A DNA stretch of 64,000 nt from Stenotrophomonas acidaminiphila (GTDB taxonomy: Bacteria > Pseudomonadota > Gammaproteobacteria > Xanthomonadales > Xanthomonadaceae), in the NCBI GenBank assembly GCA_002951995.1, contig CP019797.1, positions 1,844,501 through 1,908,500 of the forward strand, given 5' to 3'. The notes below the pieces were generated by a model, which ran no database searches, was not told where the DNA came from, and saw nothing but the letters and a program-made list of their open reading frames with translations. Shown here in pieces: positions 9,305 to 19,179 of the stretch; the stretch's first letter is position 1; each line of letters opens with the position of its first letter. Both the position numbers and the translations under genes were made by a program.

Positions 9305-9724
9305 ATGTACGGTTCCAGCCGCAACTACGCCGAGCAGTACCGCAAGGTCGGCGTGTCCACCAAGGTTGTGGATGCCGATCCGCACAAGCTGGTGGCCCTG
9401 CTGTTCGAAGGGGCCGGCGAGCGCATCCGTCGCGCCGAGGCGTTCCTGGCCCAGGGCGACCAGGCGATGAAGGGCAAGGCCATCGGCGAGGCCTGCGCCA
9501 TCATCGGCCACCTCAATGGCTCGCTCGACCACGAGGCCGGCGGCGAAATCGCCGGCAACCTCTCCGCGCTGTACGACTACGTCATCCAGCGCCTGACCGA
9601 GGCCAACCTCAACAACGACGTGGCGGCGCTGCAGGAGTCGCTGTCGCTCATGGGCGAGATCGAATCGGCCTGGAACGCGATCCCGCCCGACCAGCGCCAA
9701 CGCCCCGCCGTCACCGGAGCCTGA
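9305..9724 (+). CDS. fliS: Flagellin export chaperone FliS
   Basis: 139 residues from ATG 9305, which has AGGAG (9291-9295) before it. FliS binds the C-terminus of flagellin in the cytoplasm, prevents early polymerisation and escorts it to FlhA. The sequence has the family start MYGSSRNYAEQYRKVGV, the DPHKLVALLFEGA helix and the later YDYVIQRLTEANLNND segment. The size is typical. It is followed six bases later by a small fliT-like gene, forming the usual export-chaperone pair. Confidence 0.95.
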   Translation: MYGSSRNYAEQYRKVGVSTKVVDADPHKLVALLFEGAGERIRRAEAFLAQGDQAMKGKAIGEACAIIGHLNGSLDHEAGGEIAGNLSALYDYVIQRLTEANLNNDVAALQESLSLMGEIESAWNAIPPDQRQRPAVTGA

Positions 9725-9729
9725 GGACC

Positions 9730-10038
9730 ATGATGGACCCCGATCACACCCTCAAAGCCCTGCACGACGACCTGGAAGCGCTGCGCGTGGCGGTGGAACA
9801 GGAAGACCACGCCCAGGCCGAGCGCATCGCCAGCGGCCACGACCGCCGCCTGCGCGAGTTCGTGGAGGCCTGCGGCGCGCAGTCCGCGGCCAACGGCCTG
9901 CGCAACCTGCTGGCGCTGCAGCAGTCGCTGATGGCCGACATGCTGGTACGCCGCGACATCGCCGCGGCGCGGCTGCGCGCCGGGCGCCAGTCGGTGCGCG
10001 CCGCGCACGCCTACCAGCAGGCCGAATCGCTGGCATGA
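9730..10038 (+). CDS. fliT: Small FliT-like flagellar chaperone protein
   Basis: 102 residues, almost wholly helical by composition, starting at ATG 9730 (MMDPDHTLKALHDDLEALRV) six bases after fliS. No catalytic motif is visible. Position directly after fliS, small size and helical character fit FliT, the chaperone for the cap protein FliD, but sequence similarity of FliT proteins is low and the name rests mainly on context. Its stop overlaps the start of the PilZ gene (ATGA), indicating translational coupling. An alternative is an uncharacterised export accessory protein of this family. Confidence 0.6.
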   Translation: MMDPDHTLKALHDDLEALRVAVEQEDHAQAERIASGHDRRLREFVEACGAQSAANGLRNLLALQQSLMADMLVRRDIAAARLRAGRQSVRAAHAYQQAESLA

Positions 10039-10619
10039 ACACGCCCGGCGCCAGCATCGTGCACCACCCGGCGGAGGTCGAGCTGTTCGAGGACACGCTG
10101 ACCTGCGATGTCTCACTACCGGCGGTGTTCGAGCCGGGCAGCGGCGCGATCCGCGCCGGCGCGGCGGAAATGCTGTTGCGCAGCGTGGCGCTGGTGGAAG
10201 ACTCGCGCGGCGCCGACGACAGTGACGAGCGCGGCGCCGACGGCAGCCAGCAGCTGGCACGGCTGGAAGCGCGCATGGACCTTGCCCTGGTATTGCTGGG
10301 GCGCCTGCTGCGGCAGTCCACCCAGGCGCTGCCGCTGCGCCCGGTGCGCTGGTCGCGGCGGGGCCTGCGGCTCGAGCTGGGCCAGCGCAGCGGCGCGGTC
10401 CAGGGCAGCGCCGGCATCGTGCGCCTGCAGCCGGCCGACTGGCTGCCCGACCATATCGAACTGCCGGTGCAGGTGCTGGGCGAAGCCGCCTCGGGCAACG
10501 GCGGGCTCTACCTGTGGCTGCGCCTGCAGAGTACCGGCGAGGCGCTGGACACCGCGCTGGAACGCCACCTGTTCCGCCTGCACCGGCGCCAGATCGCCGA
10601 CAGCCGGCGCCCGCGTTGA
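10035..10619 (+). CDS. Atypical PilZ-domain protein (XC6012-like)
   Basis: 194 residues, ATG 10035 overlapping the previous stop. The position between fliT and the regulator genes and the overall build match the atypical PilZ protein known from Xanthomonas campestris (XC6012): a PilZ-like barrel interrupted by long helices that make a tetramer. Here the helical part is about residues 65-95 (SQQLARLEARMDLALVLLGR). The c-di-GMP-binding motifs RxxxR and D/NxSxxG of classical PilZ domains are not seen, so it probably does not bind c-di-GMP directly. Role by context: regulation of flagella or motility. The family call is moderately secure; the function is inferred. Confidence 0.7.
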   Translation: MNTPGASIVHHPAEVELFEDTLTCDVSLPAVFEPGSGAIRAGAAEMLLRSVALVEDSRGADDSDERGADGSQQLARLEARMDLALVLLGRLLRQSTQALPLRPVRWSRRGLRLELGQRSGAVQGSAGIVRLQPADWLPDHIELPVQVLGEAASGNGGLYLWLRLQSTGEALDTALERHLFRLHRRQIADSRRPR

Positions 10620-10692
10620 AGCGGCCGGTTCATGACCTTTGCCGCTTGGCGCGCGTGCGCGCGCTCGGCTAAGGTGCGGCCATTCCCAAGCG

Positions 10693-11337
10693 ATGCCCGT
10701 GCCCGTGCGTGTCCTGATCGTCGATGACCATACGCTGGTGCGTGCCGGCCTGTGCCGCCTGCTGCAGACGTTCGGCGGGGTGCTGGTGGTCGGCGAAGCC
10801 AGCAACGCCGACCAGGCGCTGGAGCTGGCGGTGCTGCACCGCCCCGAAGTGGTGCTGATGGATCTTTCCCTGCCCGGCCGCAGCGGCCTGGAGGCATTGT
10901 CCGACATCCGCCGGCGAGTGCCGCAGGCGCGCGTGGTGATGATGTCCATGCACGACGACACCGCGCATGTGCGCGATGCGCTGGACCGCGGCGCGGTCGG
11001 GTTCGTGGTCAAGGATGCCGCCCCGCAGGAGCTGGAGATCGCGCTGCGCGCGGCGCATTCCGGGCAGGTGTTCCTGAGCCCGCAGATCTCCACCCGCATG
11101 CTGGCGCCGATGCTCGGGCGCGAACGCCCCACCGGCATCGCCGCGCTGTCGCCGCGCCAGCGGCAGATCCTGCGCCAGCTCGGCAACGGCCGCACCACCA
11201 AGGAAATCGCCGCCGAACTGGGCATCAGCGTGAAAACGGTCGAGACCCATCGCGCGCGCATGATGGAAGCGCTGGGCTGCCGCCGCGCCAACGACCTGCT
11301 GCTGCTGGCGGTGCGCCATCAGCAGGAGCTTGCCTGA
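10693..11337 (+). CDS. NarL/FixJ-family response regulator (receiver + LuxR-type HTH)
   Basis: 214 residues. N-terminal receiver domain (VRVLIVDDHTLVRAGL; phosphoacceptor Asp57 in VVLMDLSLPG; Lys in VVKDAAP) and C-terminal LuxR-type helix-turn-helix (LSPRQRQILRQLGNG through GISVKTVETHRARMMEALG). It is a DNA-binding response regulator with no cognate kinase gene nearby. The start is ATG 10693; there is little ribosome-site sequence in front. It precedes rpoN2-vemR-fleQ, and an imperfect palindrome of the kind such regulators bind lies in the following gap (11468-11486), so autoregulation or control of rpoN2 is possible but unproven. Confidence 0.9.
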   Translation: MPVPVRVLIVDDHTLVRAGLCRLLQTFGGVLVVGEASNADQALELAVLHRPEVVLMDLSLPGRSGLEALSDIRRRVPQARVVMMSMHDDTAHVRDALDRGAVGFVVKDAAPQELEIALRAAHSGQVFLSPQISTRMLAPMLGRERPTGIAALSPRQRQILRQLGNGRTTKEIAAELGISVKTVETHRARMMEALGCRRANDLLLLAVRHQQELA

Positions 11338-11467
11338 GCCCTCGCCCGCGGACCGGCGTTGGCAACGCGTCACAGATTCGGAAATCCGTCGCGTGGCGCG
11401 TCAGAGTTCCGTAAGTCATTGATAGTCCAATCTCCGCCCCGCCGCGGCGACGGATTAATGGCGAAAT

Positions 11468-11486
11468 GTAGGAAAACCCCCTACAC
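11468..11486. promoter_or_regulatory. Palindrome upstream of rpoN2, possible regulator-binding site
   Basis: TGTAGG and CCTACA form 6-base inverted arms around seven bases inside the 266-base gap between the NarL-type regulator and rpoN2. Further copies of the string ACACCCCCT occur nearby (around 11482 and 11539). No clear core promoter for rpoN2 was recognised in this gap. Only the symmetry is seen; binding is a guess. Confidence 0.3.
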
Positions 11487-11500
11487 CCCCTCAGGGGACT

Positions 11501-11520
11501 CCCGGATGGCGCCGGGTTTT
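11501..11520 (+). terminator. Possible terminator between the response regulator and rpoN2
   Basis: CCCGG (11501-11505) pairs with CCGGG (11512-11516), followed directly by TTTTCTCC. The stem is short but the T-tract is good. It would end the regulator transcript about 170 bases after its stop. Confidence 0.45.
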
Positions 11521-11603
11521 CTCCTATTCATTCCCTGACACCCCCTACGCAAGATGTGTTCCATCACGGTCGCTTCACGCAGCGGCCACGGGGACCAGAC
11601 GCC

Positions 11604-13014
11604 ATGAAAGCCACGCTCACCACCCAGCTCGGGCAGCAACTCCACCTCACGCCCGCCCTGTTGCAGTCCATCCGCCTGCTGCAGCTCAACGGCCTGCAGC
11701 TGGAGCAGGAAATCCGCCAGGTGCTGGAGAACAACCCGCTGCTGGAGATCGAGGAAGAGGCCTCCGCCAGCGCCGCCGAAACTGCCGGCGCCGGCGACCC
11801 GCAGCTGGAGACCGCGGCGTTCGACGAGCTGCCGGAGAGTTCGATGTGGGACGTGCCCGGCGCCAGCTGGAACGACGCCGACGAGGACCGCACCGCGCGC
11901 CTGGCGATGGGCGAATCCAGCGACCCGCACCTGCGTATCCTGCAGGCGCTGTCGCTGGACCTGGACGAGGGCGACCTGGCGATCGCCGGGTTCTGGCTGG
12001 AGCATTGCGACGACGCCGGCTACCTGCAGGCGCCGCTGGCGCAGCTGACCCTGCTGGCCAGCGCCCGCTTCGACCGCGACGGCGCGCACGTCGAGCGCAT
12101 CCGCCAGCGCCTGCTGCAGGGCGAGCCGGCCGGCATGGCCGCGCGCGACCTGCGCGAATGCCTGCAGGCGCAGCTGGCCGCCCTGCCCGGCACGGTGCCG
12201 GCCCGGCACCTGGCGGCGCGGCTGCTGGACGGCGACCTGAACCTGCTCGCCAGCCACGACTACGCCGCCATCGCCACCGGCCTGGACGCCGAACACGCCG
12301 ACGTGCTGGAGGCGTTCCGGCTGGTGCTGTCGCTGCAGCCCCGCCCCGGCGACACGCTGCAGCCGCAGGCCGACGACGCGGTCATCCCGGAAGTGGTGGC
12401 CTGGCGCGCCGATGGCCAGTGGCGGGTGGCGCTGAACCCGGCCACCACGCCGCGGGTGAGCCTCAACCCGGTCTACGAGCGCGCCCTGGGCGCCAGCGAA
12501 GGCAGCGCCGCCCAGCCGATGCGCGAACTGCTGCAGGAGGCGCGCTGGTTCACCCGCGGCCTGTCCATGCGCTACGACACCCTGCTGCGCACCGCGCGGG
12601 TCATCGTCGAGCGCCAGGCCGCGTTCCTGGCCGAGGGCGAGGAAGCCATGGCGCCGCTGACCCTGAAGGAAGTGGCCGACGCCATCGGCATGCACGAGTC
12701 CACCGTTTCGCGCATCACCTCGGGCAAGTTCATGCAGACCCGCGCGGCACCTTCGAGCTGAAACACTTCTTCGCCGTGCGCCTGGACGGCGCCAGCATCT
12801 CCGGGCAGGCGGTCAAGGCAATGGTGCGGCGGCTGATCGAATCCGAACCGCCGGCGCGCCCGCTGGCCGACGAGGCCATCGCCGAACTGCTGGCGCGGCA
12901 GGGGGTCAACATCGCCCGCCGCACCGTGGCCAAATACCGCGAACAGCTCGACATCGCCCCGCGCGCGAGCGGAAGCGGCACAATGCGCGTCCGCTGCTGG
13001 CCCGCGCAGGCTGA
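11604..13014 (+). CDS. rpoN: RNA polymerase sigma-54 factor RpoN2 (two apparent one-base deletions)
   Basis: About 470 residues after repair. Sigma-54 directs RNA polymerase to GG/GC promoters and needs an AAA+ activator, here FleQ. Region I is glutamine/leucine-rich (QLHLTPALLQSIRLLQLNG), the core-binding and helix-turn-helix regions follow, and the C-terminal RpoN box is ARRTVAKYRE. The frame breaks at the CCC of 12739-12741: restoring one C turns MQTRAAPSS-stop into the conserved MQTPRGTFELKHFF. A second missing C in the CCCC of 12957-12960 would restore a basic end (APARERKRH) and a stop at 13012-13014. Without it the frame runs into the next gene. ATG 11604 gives the family start MKATLTTQLGQQL. 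This is the second rpoN type found in flagellar clusters of this family. Confidence 0.9.
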
Positions 13015-13027
13015 TCCGAGGAATTCC

Positions 13028-13403
13028 ATGAGCAAGCTCACCGTTCTGCTGGTCGACGACCACGAAGGCTTCATCAACGCGGCCATGCGCCACTTCCGCA
13101 AGGTCGACTGGCTGCAGGTGGTCGGCAGCGCCGCCAATGGCCTGGAGGCGATCGAGCGCTCCGAGGCGCTGCGCCCGCAGGTGGTGCTGATGGACCTGGC
13201 GATGCCGGAGATGGGCGGGCTGCAGGCCACGCGCCTGATCAAGACCCAGGACGAGCCGCCCTACATCGTGATCGCCAGCCATTTCGACGACGCCGAGCAC
13301 CGCGAGCACGCCCAGCGTGCCGGCGCCGACAACTTCGTCAGCAAGCTGTCCTACATCCAGGAGGTCATGCCGATCCTGGAGCACGTCAGGCAGGAACAGG
13401 GCC

Positions 13404-13411
<8 letters not shown>
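13028..13411 (+). CDS. vemR: Single-domain response regulator VemR
   Basis: 127 residues, a lone receiver domain without output domain. Acidic pair in LLVDDHEG, phosphoacceptor Asp56 in [13 protein letters not shown], and Lys in FVSKLS are all present. Its place between rpoN2 and fleQ is that of vemR in Xanthomonas, where it influences motility, exopolysaccharide and virulence. ATG 13028 has AGG a few bases upstream. The stop overlaps the fleQ start by eight bases, so vemR and fleQ are translationally coupled, suggesting that VemR acts on FleQ or RpoN2. Confidence 0.85.
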
Positions 13412-14852
<1,441 letters not shown>

Positions 14853-14884
14853 GGCCGCCGTCCGCGCGGGTCGGCAGCGGCAAC

Positions 14885-14899
14885 GGCACGGAACTTGCC
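14885..14899 (+). promoter_or_regulatory. Sigma-54 promoter of the glycan block, first half
   Basis: GGCACGGAACTTGCC with GG at 14885-14886 and GC at 14897-14898, ten bases apart. Predicted start of transcription is near 14910, which places the ATG at 14938 downstream but excludes a start at 14902. It ties the glycan genes to RpoN2/FleQ. Confidence 0.8.
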
Positions 14900-14937
14900 T
14901 GATGCAGGCCGACCATGGCTGCCTGGATTCCCCGCTC

Positions 14938-15390
14938 ATGACGCTTGTTCTGACCTACGGCACGTTCGACCTTCTGCACGTGGGTCACGTCAATCTGCTG
15001 CGTCGCGCCCGCGCATTGGGCGACCGGCTCGTGGTCGGCCTGTCCTCGGACCGGTTCAACGCCATCAAGAACAAGACGGCCACCCAATGCTATGCGGACC
15101 GCGAGGCGGTGCTTCGCGCCATCCGCTACGTCGACGACGTGTTTCCCGAGGACAGCTGGGAACAGAAGGCCGCCGACATCCGCCGCCATGGCGCGGCGAT
15201 CCTGGTGATGGGCTCGGACTGGACCGGGCATTTCGACGCCCTGTCGTGCCACTGCGAGGTCCGCTACCTGCCCCGCACCGAGGACATCTCCAGTTCCTCG
15301 CTGAAGGCCAGGATCCGCCGTGACCCCGCAGAGGCGGCCGTCGCCGGGGCGCCGCGGATCGGCGGTCCGCTGCTGGGCGGTGCGCGCTGA
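14938..15390 (+). CDS. Glycerol-3-phosphate cytidylyltransferase-like protein (TagD/GCT family)
   Basis: 150 residues. Cytidylyltransferases of this family join CTP and glycerol-3-phosphate to make CDP-glycerol. The nucleotide-binding signature is clear: YGTFDLLHVGHVNLLRRA (HxGH), then SSDRFNAIKNK, and the late RTEDISSSSLKARI motif that holds the nucleotide. The last 25 residues extend beyond the family's usual length of about 130. ATG 14938 is preferred over 14902 because it begins with the fold (MTLVLTYG) and lies downstream of the predicted transcription start. The stop overlaps the next start (TGATG), and the next gene encodes a CDP-glycerol-using transferase, which supports the substrate. 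Related proteins using other sugar- or amino-alcohol phosphates cannot be excluded. Confidence 0.85.
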   Translation: MTLVLTYGTFDLLHVGHVNLLRRARALGDRLVVGLSSDRFNAIKNKTATQCYADREAVLRAIRYVDDVFPEDSWEQKAADIRRHGAAILVMGSDWTGHFDALSCHCEVRYLPRTEDISSSSLKARIRRDPAEAAVAGAPRIGGPLLGGAR

Positions 15391-17902
15391 TGCGCCCGGT
15401 GTTCGACATCCGCCCCGCGGCCGCCGACGGGGAACATGGGCTCCTGCTTTCGCTGCAGCCCGGCCCGCCGCGGATGAGCGGGCTGCGCCTGCGTTCGCGT
15501 GACGGTGCTCGGGTCCTGCCCCTGCATTTCCACCGCGAGGGCGACACGGTCCGGGCGGAGCTGCCGGTCGCCCCGCTGCTGGAAGATCGCCCGCTGCGCT
15601 GGGATGTCCAGGCCGAGCTGGACGGCAACGGCGTGTTCGAGCCGTTGATCGGCACGACCGGCACGACCATCCCCCGCCATTTCTTCCAGCAGGCGATCGG
15701 TGAGCACGGGATCTCGGCCTACCTGAGCGACAGCGTCAGTTCGCTGGCGCTGTTCACCGCGCCGTCGCAGCAGCACGCCTACACCGTGGACGCCGAGAAC
15801 ACGCGTGCCGCGTTCCCCATGCTGCTGGAGGAGCTGCCGCTGCAGGAGGACCTGGTCCTGTTCGAGAGCTTCCTGGGCAAGGCATACGCGGGCAATCCCC
15901 GCTATATCCATGAAGCGCTGCGGCGGATGCGTCCGGACCTGCGCTGCGTCTGGGCCTACAACGGCGACACGCCCATCCCCGGCAATCCTGCGCGCGTGCG
16001 CCGCGGCTCGGCCGCCTACCACCGGCTGCTCGCCCAGGCCAGGTACCGCGTCAACAACATCCTGTTCACCGCGCATGGCCGCAAGCCGGACACCCGCTAC
16101 CTCCAGACCTGGCACGGCACCCCGCTCAAGCGGCTGGGATACGACATCGACGTCGCCGGCCCCGAGGTCGACGCCCGCGACAACCTGTACCGCGAGTCGC
16201 GCGCCTGGACCCACCTGCTGAGCGCCAACAGCTACTCCAGCGCCGTGCTGCGCCGTGCCTTCCGCTACGAGGGCGACGTGCTGGAAACCGGCTATCCGCT
16301 GACCGACCCGCTGACCGCCGCGGACGGCGGACGCACGGACGTCCTCCGCCGCCTGGATCTCCCGCTCGATCGCCGTTACGTGCTGTACGCCCCGACCTGG
16401 CGCGACGACCGCCAGGTCGGCCACTGGCAGTTCGACCTCGACCTGCGGCTGGACGTCGCCCGGGTGGCCGCGGCACTGGCGCCGGACCAGATGCTGCTCG
16501 TCCGTGCGCACCACCTGGTGAGCGGCGGCCTCGGGGACCGGCCACTGCCGGCCAACGTCCGCGATGTGTCGCACGTGGATGATGCGACCGACCTGTGCGT
16601 CATCGCCGACGTGCTGGTGACCGACTATTCGTCGATCTTCTTCGATTTCGCCACCAGCGGCCGCCCGATCCTGTTCTACTGCTACGACCTCGACCAGTAT
16701 GCGCAGCGGATCCGCGGCTTCTACCTGGACATGGAGCAGGACCTGCCGGGCCCGATCGCGCGCAGCACCGACGCGCTGATCGCCCTGCTGGCCGACCTGC
16801 CCGCAGTCCAGGCCGCCAACGCCGAACGGTATGCCGCGTTCCGCCAGCGCTTCTGCGCGCTCAACGACGGCAGGGCCGCCGCGCGCGTGGTCGATGCGTT
16901 CTTCGGCCCGTTCCCGGCGACGAACCGCTTCATGACCGACCTGGTGGCGCTGGGCATCGGTGGCGCGGCGGACGACGACGCCCGCCTGCAACGCCTGATC
17001 CAGCGCTACCTGGCTGATTCGGACGCAATCTCAACGCTGCTCTACGAACGCCTGCAACCGGCCGAGCAACAGCGTTTCCTGGTGTGGTTCCTCAAGCGCT
17101 GGGCCGGCATTGATCGCATCGACCCGGCCGAGATGGCGTTCTACAACGCCGAGGTGGAGCGCATCCGGCAGGCGGAGCGCCCCCGGTCGAGATCGACGGC
17201 GGCCACTACGTGCTGCAGGACATGCGCCCACAGGGCCATGATTTCCGCCTGGCCACCTATGCCTGGGCGCTGAGCATCCATGACGTGCTGTTCGACCAGT
17301 ACCAGGACGAAGGTTTCCGGGTGCAGCCGGGCGACGTCATCATCGATGCCGGCGGCTTCATCGGCGACACCGCCGCACTGTTCTGCGCCAAGACCGGCGG
17401 CGACTGCCAGGTGCACGCATTCGAACTGCTGGACGAGAGCATCGCCCTGTTCCGCTACAACAATGCGCTGAACGGCATCAGCGACCGCGTCGTGCTCAAC
17501 AAGCTGGCCCTGTCCGACCACAGCCAGGGTTCGCTGGTGATCAAGCAGGCCAGGCTGCAGGGCGCGACGTCGGTCGAACCCGGCGACGGGCCGGGCGAGC
17601 GCATTCCAACCATCACCCTTGACGACTATGTCGCCCGGCACGGGCTGCAGCGGGTGGACCTGATCAAGATGGACATCGAGGGGTCGGAGATCCCGGCCCT
17701 GCACGGGGCCGTGCAGACCATCCGCCGCTTCCGCCCCAAGCTGGCGCTGTGCCTGTACCACAAGTGGGACGACGTGCTGACCATCCCCCGCTTCATCGCC
17801 GGGCTCGGCATCCCCTACCGCTTCAACTTCAAATGGGTGCAGCTGCCACAGGGCTGGGAGGCCGTCCTGCTGGCCCAACCGTGCGAGGACGCAGGCCCAT
17901 GA
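15390..17902 (+). CDS. CDP-glycerol glycerophosphotransferase-like domain fused to FkbM methyltransferase (frameshifted at 17180-17184)
   Basis: About 837 residues as one frame after restoring a base. Residues ~100-510 form a CDP-glycerol:poly(glycerophosphate) glycerophosphotransferase-like GT-B domain with the hallmark LQTWHGTPLKRLG and VTDYSSIFFDFA motifs; the N-terminal ~100 residues are unassigned. After a helical linker, residues ~600-835 are a FkbM-type SAM methyltransferase (VIIDAGGFIGDTA; VDLIKMDIEGSE). The frame switches at the five-C run 17180-17184. One extra C joins AERPP directly to VEIDGGHYVLQDM with no gap. A separate FkbM gene starting at GTG 17210 is possible but has no ribosome site. 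Likely role: adding a glycerol-phosphate-like unit and methylating the glycan. The acceptor is unknown. Confidence 0.75.
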
Positions 17903-19179
17903 CGGTGAACGTGCTGGTGTTTCCGTGCGGGTCGGAGATCGGCCTGGAGATCCATGCCGCCCTGCGCCATGCCAAGGACATCCGCCTGCATGGCGCGTCC
18001 TCGGTATCGGACCATGGTGAGTTCGTCTATGCGCGTTACCGCCAGATCGCGGCGCAGGCCAGCTCGGCCGAGCTGGTGCCCCAGCTCAACGCGCTGATCG
18101 ATGCGTGGGATATCGACCTGGTGGTGCCGGCGCACGACAGCGTGATCCCGGTACTCGCCGACAACCAGCAGCAGCTGCACGCCCCGGCGATGGTGCCCGA
18201 CCCGGCCATCGCCGCCATCTGCCGCAACAAGAACCGGACCTACGCACGACTGCAGCACCTGGGCATCGTGCCGCGCGGCGTCGAACCGGGCACCGCCGAT
18301 TACCCGATCTTCGCCAAGCCGGCGGTCGGCCAGGGCAGCCAGGGCGCCGAGCGGGTGGACGATGAAGCACGCCACCGGCAACTGGCCGGCAGCGGCGTCG
18401 AGTACGTCTTCAGCGAATACCTGCCCGGTACCGAGTACACCGTGGACTGTATCTCCAGCGCCGAGGGCACCCTGCTGCACGCCGCCGCCCGCGTCCGCGG
18501 CCGGGTGAAGTCCGGGATCAGCGTACGCACCGAACCGGCGGCGGCCGATCCCGGGCTGGAGGCGATGGCGCGGGCCATCGCCGCCGAACTGCGCCTGAAG
18601 GGGGCCTGGTTCTTCCAGGCCCGGCGCGACCGCCACGGCGTGCCCAAGCTGCTGGAGGTCGCCCCCCGCATCGCCGGGTCCATGGCATTGAACCGCATGC
18701 GCGGCATCAACTACCCCCTGCTGGGCATCTACGCCTACCTGGGAAAGCCCTTCAGCGTGCTGCCCCAGCACTACCCGCTGGTCATGGACCGCGCGCTGGG
18801 CAACCGCTGGCGGGCGCAGCTGGCCTACGAGCGGGTCTATCTGGACCTGGACGACACCCTGCTGGTGCGCGGCACCCCGGAGCCGCAGGTGATGGCGCTG
18901 CTGTACCAGTGGAGCGCCCACGGCATCCCGGTGGTATTGGTCACCCGCCATGCCTCCGCACCGGAGCAGACGCTCGCGCGGCACCGCATTTGCGCCGACC
19001 TTTTCGAGCGGATCGTGCACCTGCGCGACGGTTCGCCCAAGAGCGCCGTGATCCCGCCCGGCGAAGCGGCCATCTTCATCGACGATGCCTACCGCGAACG
19101 CGCCGACGTGGCGTACTCGCGCGGCATCCCGGTATTCGACGTGGATGCGCTGGAACAGTTGAGGGAGCTTCGCGCATGA
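17899..19179 (+). CDS. ATP-grasp ligase fused to a HAD-like domain
   Basis: 426 residues. Residues ~1-310 are an ATP-grasp enzyme of the carbamoyl-phosphate-synthase-like type found in surface polysaccharide clusters: N-terminal MTVNVLVFPCGSEIGLEI, the ATP-binding segment YPIFAKPAVGQGSQG, YVFSEYLPGTEYTVD and the metal-binding VPKLLEVAPRIAGS. Residues ~315-425 look like a HAD fold: YLDLDDTLLVRG (nucleophile Asp), a Thr in LVTRHAS and FIDDAYRER late. ATP-grasp enzymes join a carboxylate to an amine or thiol; the HAD part could remove a phosphate. The substrate cannot be read from sequence. The start overlaps the previous stop (ATGA) and the end overlaps the next start. Confidence 0.8.
   Translation: MTVNVLVFPCGSEIGLEIHAALRHAKDIRLHGASSVSDHGEFVYARYRQIAAQASSAELVPQLNALIDAWDIDLVVPAHDSVIPVLADNQQQLHAPAMVPDPAIAAICRNKNRTYARLQHLGIVPRGVEPGTADYPIFAKPAVGQGSQGAERVDDEARHRQLAGSGVEYVFSEYLPGTEYTVDCISSAEGTLLHAAARVRGRVKSGISVRTEPAAADPGLEAMARAIAAELRLKGAWFFQARRDRHGVPKLLEVAPRIAGSMALNRMRGINYPLLGIYAYLGKPFSVLPQHYPLVMDRALGNRWRAQLAYERVYLDLDDTLLVRGTPEPQVMALLYQWSAHGIPVVLVTRHASAPEQTLARHRICADLFERIVHLRDGSPKSAVIPPGEAAIFIDDAYRERADVAYSRGIPVFDVDALEQLRELRA

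Noticed and set aside
17210..17902. FkbM methyltransferase as a separate gene starting at GTG 17210
   Set aside because: No ribosome site, and one added base joins it seamlessly to the upstream frame. Kept as an alternative within the fused entry.
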